Below, one piece after another: positions 15,006-24,248 of a DNA stretch of 48,583 nt. Within the stretch, counting starts at the first letter, position 1, and each line of letters starts with the position of its first letter. Under the pieces are notes generated by a model. The model made no database searches. It had not been told where the DNA came from and was given only the letters and a program-made list of their open reading frames with translations. The DNA is from Prevotella sp. Its GTDB lineage: Bacteria; Bacteroidota; Bacteroidia; Bacteroidales; Bacteroidaceae. The stretch spans positions 1-48,583 of the forward strand of contig JAIKWS010000095.1 of NCBI GenBank assembly GCA_024684515.1, read 5' to 3'. The position numbers were made by a program, and so were the translations under genes.

Positions 15006-17156
15006 ATGATGACAAAAAGAGACATTTTCCGTTACCTCACGATAGCAGTTCTTGCGTTGTGCAGCAACATAGTGGTTTCATCCTGTAGCGATGATGATGA
15101 TGATGATAATGGCAGCAGCCGGCCGGCAGACGTGGCTGATCCCCTCGATACGGACGAAGCGCGTACCGCCTGGCGCTGGATGTGCGCCCTCACCAATGCC
15201 ACGTCGCTCGACCAGGACTGGGCCAGCAAGACCTACACGCCTACCGTTGGTGAGCCATCATCGAACGCCCCGCTGACACGCATCGTCGTCGTAAGCGATA
15301 TCACGGAGGCCCGTGAACACTTTGCCAACCTGGCTGATATGGAAGTCAGCGAGCTGACAGGCGAGAGAAGCGTCAGCCAGGCTGGCGTGGGCAAACTGGT
15401 ATGGACACCGTCAGCCAATGGTGCCCAGAACCTGGCCGAGGTCAGCGTCGATGTCAAGATCATCCCAGAACTGCAGAAAATCATCTACTGCACCCGCGAC
15501 CAGGTGGGCGAGAACGGACTCTTCTCAGACAATGTCAAAGGCACCGCCTACTACCGCTTTGGCGACGTTATACGTGTGGACAATTATTACTGGGTGTGTG
15601 TGCGACCATCGTTTGCCCCCGACAAGGGTGACTCACACTGGATCAACATCTTCAATGTCACAGCAGCAGGCCAAGTAAACAGAAGAATATATGGTATACC
15701 CGATGATAATATCTGTTCAAAATACAACAAGCTAAAGAAATACGACAACAAGACCATCCTGCTGCCCACAAAGCTGTCATACAACCGCCAGCATATCTAC
15801 AACCTCAGCAATCTGATCTGGGCACTACTCAAACCAGAGGATTACCACTTGAAAGTGGGTGAAAACGGGAAAGGCCTGGGAGGTTTTGACTACAAATATC
15901 ACGGTGAGAAATTCCTCAGGCTCGTCAGCAAACAATGGAAATTACTCTCGCCACCACAGCTTGATTATATCATGGAGTATAACCTCTGGAAAACAATTTT
16001 TGGCATAGACCGTGAAGAAATGCAGAAGCTCAAAGATATCGGATTCTTCTATCAGGGCTATAAATGGTGGACTGGCGAAGAGGCCACGATGTGGATTTAT
16101 GAATCAAATGGATATCAGTTCAAGTACGAAGGAAAGGAGTCTGGCGACAAAAAAGACATCAACGTCGTACGCAACGGCTTCAACATCAATTACTATGCCG
16201 GAGATAACACTTCTACTTTTATGGCAGAGAACAATGATCCAAGCAAAAAGATGTGGGTGATACGCTACAAGACGGGCGAGCAATTGAGCAACGACGGGAA
16301 ATACTCACCCTATGAGCAAATCCACGGCTGTACGGACATCTACCGCTACAACGAAATATACAAGCAAGAAGTAAAAAGCGAACTTCAGACCGAGGAAGAC
16401 ATCAATAATGAGGAAACCATTGAGACAGAACCGACAGAAGCATTGGATGCCCCGAAAGTGGCATGTATGATTGGCGTAGATGGCAAGTTCTACGAAGATA
16501 ATCTTTCTGCAAATCATTATACTGGTCAAGACGCTGTGGCCATGGTAGTATATATAGGTCAAAATCCGGTAGAAACAGGAACGACATACAATGCGCTAGC
16601 CATTGGATTCACAATAGTAGAAGGTGTTAGCTGGGGGAATTACAAAGACTGCGGAATTGATTATATCTCCACGCTGAAAGGCATGCGCTCATGTCTTAAT
16701 GGCATCAGTATCACCAAGAAACTACAAAAAGGATGCGACAAGAACCACACTCATCCTGCTGCACAGAGCTGCGAGAATTACTGCCCGGCGTTCTCTGCCG
16801 ATATACGCAGCAGACTGGGCTTCAGCGACTGGTTCCTACCCTCTACAGGACAGGGAATCCTGGCTATGGCAGGCATGGGATTAGAATGGGACGATGAAAA
16901 GGGATTCGACTATAATAATCATCTGGATGCGATAAATGGAATCGAGGTATTGGCCTTAAGGAAGGGCATCTCATGGGATAATAACCTGAAAAGAAATGGA
17001 TGGGCTTGCACACCATACGATGATGAATCGGCCCATGAATTCTCTTTCCGCTATCAGAATCTATACGATTTTGGGACTAGAAATTACGGACCTATGAATA
17101 GGTATAAAGATGTGGCTGGGTTCGTACATCCATTCATTGCCTTCACAGCAAAATAA
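15006..17156 (+). CDS. Large lipoprotein of unknown function, copy 1 of a paralogous pair
   Basis: A 716-residue protein; ATG 15006 or 15009 starts a lipoprotein signal ending SSC, followed by a run of Asp. The N-terminal half holds a segment with ARTAWRWMCAL, YTPTVGEPSS, VDVKIIPELQKIIYC, YYRFGDVIRVDNYYWVCVRPSF. The gene at 46095-48074 has clear counterparts of each (IEKFWSVASQL, FEPTIGNPDS, VDIKQIPHLQQIVYR, YYRFGDIVM, YWICVRPAF). The C-terminal part contains GVDGKFYEDNLSANHY, a Cys/His-rich GCDKNHTHP, and FSDWFLPSTGQGILAM, which is like the W-(Y/F)-LPS-x-G-Q element of DUF1566/Fibrobacter-type paralogous domains. Cell location: outer membrane, probably surface. The function is not known. Confidence 0.75.
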   Translation: MMTKRDIFRYLTIAVLALCSNIVVSSCSDDDDDDNGSSRPADVADPLDTDEARTAWRWMCALTNATSLDQDWASKTYTPTVGEPSSNAPLTRIVVVSDITEAREHFANLADMEVSELTGERSVSQAGVGKLVWTPSANGAQNLAEVSVDVKIIPELQKIIYCTRDQVGENGLFSDNVKGTAYYRFGDVIRVDNYYWVCVRPSFAPDKGDSHWINIFNVTAAGQVNRRIYGIPDDNICSKYNKLKKYDNKTILLPTKLSYNRQHIYNLSNLIWALLKPEDYHLKVGENGKGLGGFDYKYHGEKFLRLVSKQWKLLSPPQLDYIMEYNLWKTIFGIDREEMQKLKDIGFFYQGYKWWTGEEATMWIYESNGYQFKYEGKESGDKKDINVVRNGFNINYYAGDNTSTFMAENNDPSKKMWVIRYKTGEQLSNDGKYSPYEQIHGCTDIYRYNEIYKQEVKSELQTEEDINNEETIETEPTEALDAPKVACMIGVDGKFYEDNLSANHYTGQDAVAMVVYIGQNPVETGTTYNALAIGFTIVEGVSWGNYKDCGIDYISTLKGMRSCLNGISITKKLQKGCDKNHTHPAAQSCENYCPAFSADIRSRLGFSDWFLPSTGQGILAMAGMGLEWDDEKGFDYNNHLDAINGIEVLALRKGISWDNNLKRNGWACTPYDDESAHEFSFRYQNLYDFGTRNYGPMNRYKDVAGFVHPFIAFTAK

Positions 17157-17250
17157 CCGGCTCGCTCGTGGCGAAAAAAAACAGGGCGAGCTACATCGGA
17201 AATTTACTTAGCATGGCCATTCTGAGGAAAGGACATGTAAAGGCAGGAGA

Positions 17251-17844
17251 TTACCATCTGACAGCGAGGCTTAGGCTCTGTCCTGTGAACGTGAGGTCGA
17301 CATTATCCTTATTGGGAAACAGCCGTTGCCTGAGGTAGTAGGTCAGTTCGATACCTAGAAAGCCTATGGCGGCACCAGCACACACGTCATGGAGGTAGTG
17401 ACGGTCGCGGCAGAGACGGTCGACAGCCGTCAGCGTTGCCAGTCCATAGCCGCCAATGGTCACCCAGGGAGAACAATGCCCAAACTCATGATGGAGCATG
17501 GTAGCCCCGGCAAAGGCAAAGGTGGCGTGTCCTGACGGAAACGAACGGTGGTCGCTCTTGTCGGGCCTGCGCTCGCCTACCAACTGCTTCAGCGAATAGG
17601 TGGTAGCGGCAGAAATCGTGTAGGAAGCGATGGCGGTCATGGTCATCTCCAACCAGGGCGTACCGTTCTCCATGTCGATCATGTCTGCCTCACTCAGCCC
17701 CTTCAGCACAAAGACACTAGCCATAGGCACATGCTGCAACACATCGTCGAGGGCGTCGCTACGATGCTGGGCTACGACCGATGCAGCCATCAGCCAGCAT
17801 GCAAAAAGAGAAAAAAGCCGTATCACAGTTGCAAAGGTAATCAT
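17251..17844 (-). CDS. PAP2-family phosphatase, exported
   Basis: A 197-residue protein with an N-terminal hydrophobic signal (to about residue 25, VVAQ). The three acid-phosphatase motifs are complete: K86-QLVGERRP-94, S101-FPSGH-106 and R143-x5-H149-x3-D153. PAP2 enzymes remove phosphate from lipid or isoprenoid phosphates such as undecaprenyl pyrophosphate or lipid A precursors. Only one or two hydrophobic segments outside the signal are seen, so it may be a periplasmic type. The start is uncertain: ATG 17844 or GTG 17826, since a TACCTTTG at 17839-17832 lies inside the longer form. It is transcribed away from the GH2 gene. Confidence 0.9.
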   Translation of the reverse strand: MITFATVIRLFSLFACWLMAASVVAQHRSDALDDVLQHVPMASVFVLKGLSEADMIDMENGTPWLEMTMTAIASYTISAATTYSLKQLVGERRPDKSDHRSFPSGHATFAFAGATMLHHEFGHCSPWVTIGGYGLATLTAVDRLCRDRHYLHDVCAGAAIGFLGIELTYYLRQRLFPNKDNVDLTFTGQSLSLAVRW

Positions 17845-17880
17845 TATTTATAGAAAAGAGCGACTTCGTGACATTTTTTT

Positions 17881-17911
17881 TTGGTCATTCGCCTCTTTTG
17901 TCGTATCTTTG
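17881..17911 (+). promoter_or_regulatory. Promoter of the GH2 gene
   Basis: TTG (17881-17883), 20 bases, TATCTTTG (17904-17911). It rules out the in-frame upstream start at 17881 and supports ATG 17959. Confidence 0.75.
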
Positions 17912-17958
17912 CAGTCAAATTGTCACGGACTGATACTTATCCGACATGCAATCTGAAA

Positions 17959-20928
17959 ATGAAGAGGAAATACATTATTTATCTATTATGCCTGCTGAGT
18001 AGCCTCAGCTGTCCTGCCCAGCAGATCATCAGCCTTGCAGGTGCCTGGGACTTTGCCATTGGCGATGAACCAGCAACGGAAAACAAGAAAAGACACGGTA
18101 GCGAACCGCGACGCCACTACGATGACTTCGTCATACTGCCCGGCTCGATGCTGACCAACGACAAGGGCGACCCCGTGAGCCTGTCCACCCCGTGGACGGG
18201 ATCGCTCTACGACTCCAGCTACTATTTCAATCCCCGCCTGGAGCCCTATCGACAGGAGGGCAACATGAAGTTCCCCTTCTTCCTCACTCCTGAGCGCCAC
18301 TATGTTGGTGCTGCCTGGTACAAGAAGAAGATATATATCCCCAAGCACTGGAAGGGCGAGCGCATCACGCTGTTCCTGGAACGGCCACACATCGAGACCA
18401 CCGTCTTCGTCAACGGGCACGAGGTGGACCACCAGTCCAGTCTCTCTACTCCCCATATCTACGACGTGTCGGACTATATCAAGGCTGGCCGTCAGAACGA
18501 GATTGCCATCAGGGTCTATAACGGTATAGAGAATGTGGGAGTGGGACAGGACTCGCACAGCGTCACCGACCAGACGCAAGGCAACTGGAACGGCATAGCA
18601 GGCAGGATAGAGCTGCGGGCACAATGGAAGAAGCTGAACATCAGGAAAGTGACGATCATCCCTGCCCCTGACCTGATGTCGTTCAAGGTCATCGTTGACA
18701 TCGAGAACCACACGCCGTATGTACGCGTCATGCCGCTATACGACTATATGATCAATGCCACCGTTCAGCCTATCGTCGACGGACAGCCAGCCAAGGAGAT
18801 ACTGAGACACTCCTCTGTGATTGGGTCGAAGAACCAGATAGCGATCACCTTCCCCTCGGAAGGCAGCTACACCCTCATACAAATGAAGGGAAGACAGGCA
18901 AAGAGTGTCTTGCCCTGGGATGAATTCCGCCCCAACCTCTATAAGCTGACCATCGAGGTTGGCGACGACGTCTATGAGACGACATTCGGCATCCGTCATA
19001 TCAGCATCGAGGACCGGCAGTTATACATCAACGGCCGCCCGCTGTTCCTGCGTGGCACCGTGGAGTGCTGCTGTTTTCCTGAGACGGGCTATCCTCCCAT
19101 GGAGAAAGACGAGTGGCTACGCATCTTCAGGAAGTGCAAAGAATACGGTCTCAACCACATGCGTTTCCACAGCTACTGTCCGCCCGAGGCTGCTTTCCAG
19201 GCTGCCGACGAGGTGGGCATCTACCTGCAGCCAGAAGGTCCGTCATGGCCCAACCACGGTGTGAAGCTGCGCAGCGGTCAGCCCATCGACCAGTATCTGC
19301 TGGAAGAGTCGCAACGCATCGTCGACACCTATGGCCATCACCCCTCGTTTGTGATGATGGCAGCAGGCAACGAGCCTGCCGGCGACTGGGTGGCCTACTG
19401 CAACGACTGGGTGCGGCAGATGCACGACTACGATTCGACAAAGGTTTACTGTGGTGCTTCCGTAGGCGGTGGATGGGCATGGGACGACGGATCGGAATAC
19501 CACGTCAAAGGCGGGGCACGGGGACTGGACTGGGACCGTCGTGCTCCACAGTCGGACGACGACTACTACGAGGGTATCGTCCATCCCAGGAACTTCAAGC
19601 CTACTGTCAAAGAGCCGGAAGCCTGCTCACCCATCATCGCTCACGAACAAGGACAGTGGTGTGCCTTCCCCGACTTTAAGGAGATATCCGACTACACCGG
19701 CGTCTACAAAGCCCGCAACCTGGAGCTGTTCCGTGACCTGCTGGCACAAGGTGGCATGAGCACGATGGCAGAGAAATTCCTCATGGCCAGTGGCAGGCTG
19801 CAGACGCTATGCTACAAGTTCGAGATCGAGCGCAACCTGCGCACGAAGGACTATGCCGGTTTCCAACTGCTGAGCCTGAACGACTACAGCGGACAGGGCT
19901 CTGCCCTCGTAGGCCCTCTCAACGTGCATTGGCAGGAGAAAGGCTATGTCAATGCCAGAAGATGGAAGGAGTTCTGCAACAGCCTCGTCATCATGGCCCG
20001 TTTTCCCAAGTTCGTATATACCAACGACGAACGGCTCCACGTGCCCGTGGTGATGACCAATGCCCTCTACGCTCCGCTGAAGCCTTTCGCCACCGTCTAC
20101 GAGATCTGGTGCGACGACAACACGCTCTTCTGCCGCGACACCCTCAGCACACGCAGCGTGCCCATTGGCAAGTGCCACGACATGGGCACCATCGACCTGC
20201 CCCTGGACAGCATCAAGCGTCCCACGAAAATGATACTCCGCATCAGCCTGGCCAATACCTTGCAGAACGAGTACGACTTCTGGGTGTACCCCACACCAGG
20301 CGAAGATGAGAAGCCCTACCCCTTCCTCATCTGCGACTCCCTCACGAGTGCCGCCCTCGACACGTTGCGGGCAGGAGGCAGCGTGCTACTGACAGCCGCT
20401 GGCAAGGTGACGCTGGGCAGCGACGTGAAACAGCACTATCTGCCCGCGTTCTGGAACACGTCATGGTTCAAGATGCGACCACCCCATACGACAGGTGCCT
20501 ATATCGACAAGCATCATCCGCTATTCAAGTACGACTTCCCTACCGACGACTGGAGCAACCTGAACTGGTGGGAGCTGCTCAACCGTGCCCAGGTGATGAA
20601 CCTCATGGAACTGCCCCTAGACTATCAGTCGCCCATCCAACCCATCGACACCTGGCATATCTCGCGCAAACTGGGCATGCTCGTCGAGGCACGCGTGCTG
20701 GGCGGCCGCCTGCTGATGACGACGATGGATATCAGCAACGACCTGGAGCATCGTCCCGTGGCACGCCAGATGCGACATGCCATCTGCAGCTATATGCAGA
20801 GTGCCGACTTCCAGCCTACCCTCACGCTCTCGCCAGAGGTGATCAGCCACTTCTTTACCCGCCAGGCTACAGCTGTCGACATGCATACCGTCAGCAATCC
20901 CGACGAACTGAAACCCAAGCTGAAATAA
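17959..20928 (+). CDS. Secreted glycoside hydrolase family 2 protein (beta-galactosidase/glucuronidase type)
   Basis: A 989-residue protein with a signal peptide (MKRKYIIYLLCLLSSLSCPAQQ; the Cys could also be lipidated). The layout is that of GH2: sugar-binding jelly-roll about 25-220 (FVNGHEVDHQS, GNWNGIAGRIEL), an Ig-like domain, then a TIM barrel from about 340 (LYINGRPLFLRGTVECC, KEYGLNHMRFHSYCPP). The acid/base is in AGNEP (E472) and the likely nucleophile in AHEQGQW (E563). The region after 700 is an additional beta domain and an unknown C-terminus. It hydrolyses a beta-glycosidic bond in plant or host glycans; the substrate cannot be given. No SusC/SusD pair is next to it, so it is an orphan gene rather than part of a visible utilisation locus. 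Confidence 0.88.
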   Translation: MKRKYIIYLLCLLSSLSCPAQQIISLAGAWDFAIGDEPATENKKRHGSEPRRHYDDFVILPGSMLTNDKGDPVSLSTPWTGSLYDSSYYFNPRLEPYRQEGNMKFPFFLTPERHYVGAAWYKKKIYIPKHWKGERITLFLERPHIETTVFVNGHEVDHQSSLSTPHIYDVSDYIKAGRQNEIAIRVYNGIENVGVGQDSHSVTDQTQGNWNGIAGRIELRAQWKKLNIRKVTIIPAPDLMSFKVIVDIENHTPYVRVMPLYDYMINATVQPIVDGQPAKEILRHSSVIGSKNQIAITFPSEGSYTLIQMKGRQAKSVLPWDEFRPNLYKLTIEVGDDVYETTFGIRHISIEDRQLYINGRPLFLRGTVECCCFPETGYPPMEKDEWLRIFRKCKEYGLNHMRFHSYCPPEAAFQAADEVGIYLQPEGPSWPNHGVKLRSGQPIDQYLLEESQRIVDTYGHHPSFVMMAAGNEPAGDWVAYCNDWVRQMHDYDSTKVYCGASVGGGWAWDDGSEYHVKGGARGLDWDRRAPQSDDDYYEGIVHPRNFKPTVKEPEACSPIIAHEQGQWCAFPDFKEISDYTGVYKARNLELFRDLLAQGGMSTMAEKFLMASGRLQTLCYKFEIERNLRTKDYAGFQLLSLNDYSGQGSALVGPLNVHWQEKGYVNARRWKEFCNSLVIMARFPKFVYTNDERLHVPVVMTNALYAPLKPFATVYEIWCDDNTLFCRDTLSTRSVPIGKCHDMGTIDLPLDSIKRPTKMILRISLANTLQNEYDFWVYPTPGEDEKPYPFLICDSLTSAALDTLRAGGSVLLTAAGKVTLGSDVKQHYLPAFWNTSWFKMRPPHTTGAYIDKHHPLFKYDFPTDDWSNLNWWELLNRAQVMNLMELPLDYQSPIQPIDTWHISRKLGMLVEARVLGGRLLMTTMDISNDLEHRPVARQMRHAICSYMQSADFQPTLTLSPEVISHFFTRQATAVDMHTVSNPDELKPKLK

Positions 20929-20982
20929 CGGCCATCGGTGGGGGCTAAACATGAGCAATTGTCAAAACTTATGAGCGATTAT

Positions 20983-21013
20983 TTGCGTATTTCATAGGAA
21001 ATGTGTATTTTTG
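20983..21013 (+). promoter_or_regulatory. Promoter of the hflX operon
   Basis: TTG (20983-20985), 20 bases, TATTTTTG (21006-21013), 30 bases before the hflX start. Confidence 0.7.
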
Positions 21014-21043
21014 CAAACGATTATTAATAATCCGCACAACTGA

Positions 21044-22342
21044 ATGAAAGAATTTGTCATCTCCGAAGCCAAAGCAGAAACAGCCGTATTGGTAGGACTG
21101 ATCACCCCACAACAGAACGAGGCCAAGACCAACGAATATCTCGACGAACTGGAATTCCTGGCAGAGACGGCAGGTGCGCACACGCTGCGACGCTTCACAC
21201 AGCGTACTGCCGGTCCCAGTCAGGTGACCTATGTCGGCAGCGGGAAACTGCAGGAGATAAGAGCCTATATCAAGCAACAGGAAGACATCTGTGACCATTG
21301 GGACGGCGAGGGCGACGAGCCACAGCCAGTGGGCATGGTCATCTTCGACGATGAGCTGAGTGCCAAGCAGTTGCGAAACATCGAGAAAGAGCTAGGCGTG
21401 AAGATTCTCGACCGCACCAGTCTCATCCTCGACATCTTTGCCATGCGGGCACAGACAGCCGAGGCCAAGGCACAGGTCGAACTGGCACAGCATCGCTACA
21501 TGTTGCCGCGTCTGCAACGACTGTGGACGCACCTGGAGCGACAGGGTGGCGGCAGCGGCGGTGGCGGCGGCAAAGGCACCGTGGGACTGCGCGGACCTGG
21601 CGAGACACAGCTCGAGATGGACCGCCGCATCATCCTGCATCGCATCACCCTGCTGAAGCAACGACTGCAGGAGATAGACCTGCAGAAGACCACTCAGCGC
21701 AAGAACCGCGGACGGCTGATACGCGTGGCCTTGGTGGGCTATACCAACGTGGGCAAGTCAACCCTGATGAACCTGCTGGCCAAGAGCGAGGTGTTCGCAG
21801 AGAACAAGCTCTTCGCCACCCTCGACACCACCGTGCGCAAGATGACCATCGACAACCTGCCCTTCCTGCTGGCCGACACCGTGGGCTTCATCCGCAAGCT
21901 GCCCTCCGACCTGGTAGAGAGTTTCAAGTCGACCCTCGACGAGGTGCGCGAGGCCGACCTGCTGGTGCATGTCGTGGATATCTCGCACCCCGACTTCGAG
22001 GAGCAGCTGCATGTGGTAGAGCAGACGCTGTCGGAGCTGGGCTGTGCCGAGAAGCCCTCGATGATCGTGTTCAACAAGATTGATGCCTACCACTGGACGC
22101 CTCAGGACGACGACGACCTGACGGAGCCCACACGCGAGAATATCTCCCTCGACGAGCTGCGACGCACCTGGATGGCACGCATACAGAGCCCCGACTTCAA
22201 GTCGACCAGCGACTGCATATTCATTTCTGCCAAACAAAAAAACAATATCGACGAACTTCGTTCGTTATTATACAAAAAGGTACGCGAGCTGCACGTTCAG
22301 AAATACCCCTACAACGATTTCCTGTACCCTATACAAGATTGA
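21044..22342 (+). CDS. hflX: Ribosome-associated GTPase HflX
   Basis: A 432-residue protein. It has the HflX N-terminal domain (LDELEFLAETAGA, YVGSGKLQEI, FDDELSAKQLRNIEKELG, VLDRTSLILDIF-type), a Gly-rich linker before GLRGPGETQLEMDRR, and a GTPase domain with GYTNVGKST (P-loop, about 231-239), DTVGFIRKLP (switch II), and FNKID (base recognition). HflX splits stalled or heat-damaged 70S ribosomes. The length is normal. It is first in a four-gene same-strand run with gaps of 30, 22 and 5 bases. Confidence 0.97.
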   Translation: MKEFVISEAKAETAVLVGLITPQQNEAKTNEYLDELEFLAETAGAHTLRRFTQRTAGPSQVTYVGSGKLQEIRAYIKQQEDICDHWDGEGDEPQPVGMVIFDDELSAKQLRNIEKELGVKILDRTSLILDIFAMRAQTAEAKAQVELAQHRYMLPRLQRLWTHLERQGGGSGGGGGKGTVGLRGPGETQLEMDRRIILHRITLLKQRLQEIDLQKTTQRKNRGRLIRVALVGYTNVGKSTLMNLLAKSEVFAENKLFATLDTTVRKMTIDNLPFLLADTVGFIRKLPSDLVESFKSTLDEVREADLLVHVVDISHPDFEEQLHVVEQTLSELGCAEKPSMIVFNKIDAYHWTPQDDDDLTEPTRENISLDELRRTWMARIQSPDFKSTSDCIFISAKQKNNIDELRSLLYKKVRELHVQKYPYNDFLYPIQD

Positions 22343-22372
22343 ACCTTACACAACACATAACATTTTATTTTT

Positions 22373-24226
22373 ATGAGAGATTACAGACAACTGACACAGG
22401 ACGAGATCCAGGTGCTCGAGGCCAATGCCTGCTGGGCTGAAGACTGGACAAGAGTGATGGTGGCCGAGGACTTCCGTCCTTACAATTTCCACCGTGTGAT
22501 ATTCTATGGCGACATCCGCCTGGGCTTCTTCGAGAAGCAGGTCGAGGTGGCCAAGGGCTTCTTCAAGCATTCGGGCATCAACGATGCCACGCTGCGTAAC
22601 GTCTCCGTGGGCAACGACTGTCTCATCGAGAAAGTTGGTAACTTCATCAACAACTATACCATTGGCGACGACTGCTACATCTCCAACATCTCTACCATGG
22701 AGACCCTCGAAGGGGCCAGCTATGGCGCCGGCTCTACCATCTCCGTGCTCAACGAGATGGGCGACGGCAATGTGACCCTCTTCCGCGAGCTCAACTCACA
22801 ACTGGCAGCCCTCATGGTCAAGCACAACTGCGACAAGGCACTCATCAACCGTCTGCGCCAGCTCATCGACGACGAGGTGCGCATCTCAACACCCGAGCGG
22901 GGCATCATCGGCAATCGTGTGAAAATCATCAATACCAAGGATATCACCAACACCGTCATCAAGGGCGACTGTGAGATCAGCGGTGCTGCCCGTCTGAACG
23001 AGTGCACCATCCTCAGTTCGGAAGATGCTTCTGTGTTCATCGGTACTGGTGTCATCTGCGAGAACTCCATCATCTGCGACGGCTGTTCGATCAACAACTC
23101 GGTGAAGATGCAGGACTGCTTCGTCGGCGAGGCTTGTCAGATTACCAATGGCTTCACCGCCGAGGCATCGCTATTCTTCGCCAACTCGTTCATGGCCAAT
23201 GGCGAAGCCTGTGCCGCCTTCTGCGGACCCTTCTCGGCCAGCCACCACAAGTCAAGCCTGCTCATCGGTGGACAGTTCTCGTTCTACAATGCCGGCTCGA
23301 ATACCAATTTCTCCAACCACGCCTACAAGATGGGACCCATGCACTGGGGCACCCTGGAGCGCGGCACTAAGACGGCCTCGGGCAGCTATATCCTCATGCC
23401 AGCCACCATTGGCGCCTTCTCGGTATGCTTCGGCAAGCTGATGCACCACCCCGACACGCGCAACCTGCCCTTCAGCTATCTCATCGCCTATGGAGAGACG
23501 ATGTACCTGGTGCCAGGGCGCAACATCACCACCGTGGGACTCTATCGCGACATCAAGAAATGGCCCAAGCGCGACAAGCGCTCGAAGCAGTCCAAGAAAT
23601 CCATCATCAACTTCGACTGGCTCTCGCCATTCACCGTGGGCGAGATCATCGAGGGCATGAAGGTGCTACAGGCTCTGCGCAATGCCTCTGGCGACAATGT
23701 CACGACCTACAACTTCCATGAGTATGTCATCAACGCCTCGTCGCTCAACAAGGGCCTGAAATACTACGACATCGCTCTGCGCATCTATATGGGTGCCGTC
23801 ATGAAGCGAGCCACCAAGGAAGGATTCTTTGACAATCCCCGCTCCGAGACTGGCAAGGGCGCCTGGACAGACCTGAGCGGACTGCTGTTGCCTGTCAGCG
23901 AAGAGCTACGGCTCGTCGACGACATCAAGAATGGCACCATCGAGAACATCCAGCAGGTGCTGGAACGCTTCGACGACATCAACAGCCACTATAGCGACTA
24001 CCGATGGGCATGGAGCTACCAGCTCATTCTCGACTACTACCACCTGACAGAGATCAACGACGAGGCCTGCGAGCGCATTCGCCAGGACTATGTCAGAGCA
24101 CGTCGGGCATGGATTGCCGAGATACGCAAGGACGCAGAGAAAGAGTTCGCCATGGGCGATGTGGAACAGGAGGTCTACGACGATTTCCTCGAGAGGCTAG
24201 ACCATGAGATAGACTACGAGAACTAA
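22373..24226 (+). CDS. DUF4954 family protein, left-handed beta-helix
   Basis: A 617-residue protein starting MRDYRQLTQDEIQVLEANAC. It is a conserved Bacteroidetes family with hexapeptide-like turns (ATLRNVSVGNDCLIEKVGNF, IGDDCYISNISTMETLEGASYGAGS as landmarks), resembling the beta-helix of sugar-nucleotide transferases. There is no signal peptide, so it is cytoplasmic. The C-terminal 200 residues are helical. The biochemical role is unknown; sugar-nucleotide handling is only suggested by the fold. It sits 30 bases after hflX. Confidence 0.85.
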   Translation: MRDYRQLTQDEIQVLEANACWAEDWTRVMVAEDFRPYNFHRVIFYGDIRLGFFEKQVEVAKGFFKHSGINDATLRNVSVGNDCLIEKVGNFINNYTIGDDCYISNISTMETLEGASYGAGSTISVLNEMGDGNVTLFRELNSQLAALMVKHNCDKALINRLRQLIDDEVRISTPERGIIGNRVKIINTKDITNTVIKGDCEISGAARLNECTILSSEDASVFIGTGVICENSIICDGCSINNSVKMQDCFVGEACQITNGFTAEASLFFANSFMANGEACAAFCGPFSASHHKSSLLIGGQFSFYNAGSNTNFSNHAYKMGPMHWGTLERGTKTASGSYILMPATIGAFSVCFGKLMHHPDTRNLPFSYLIAYGETMYLVPGRNITTVGLYRDIKKWPKRDKRSKQSKKSIINFDWLSPFTVGEIIEGMKVLQALRNASGDNVTTYNFHEYVINASSLNKGLKYYDIALRIYMGAVMKRATKEGFFDNPRSETGKGAWTDLSGLLLPVSEELRLVDDIKNGTIENIQQVLERFDDINSHYSDYRWAWSYQLILDYYHLTEINDEACERIRQDYVRARRAWIAEIRKDAEKEFAMGDVEQEVYDDFLERLDHEIDYEN

Positions 24227-24248
24227 CAAAACCATACCATAACTGCTT

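Noticed and set aside
17832..17839. TACCTTTG as promoter of the PAP2 gene
   Set aside because: It lies inside the most likely coding start, and no TTG stands at the right distance upstream. Kept only as a reason for start uncertainty.
17881..17958. Earlier start for the GH2 gene
   Set aside because: The whole -33/-7 promoter is inside this extension; the signal peptide begins at 17959.
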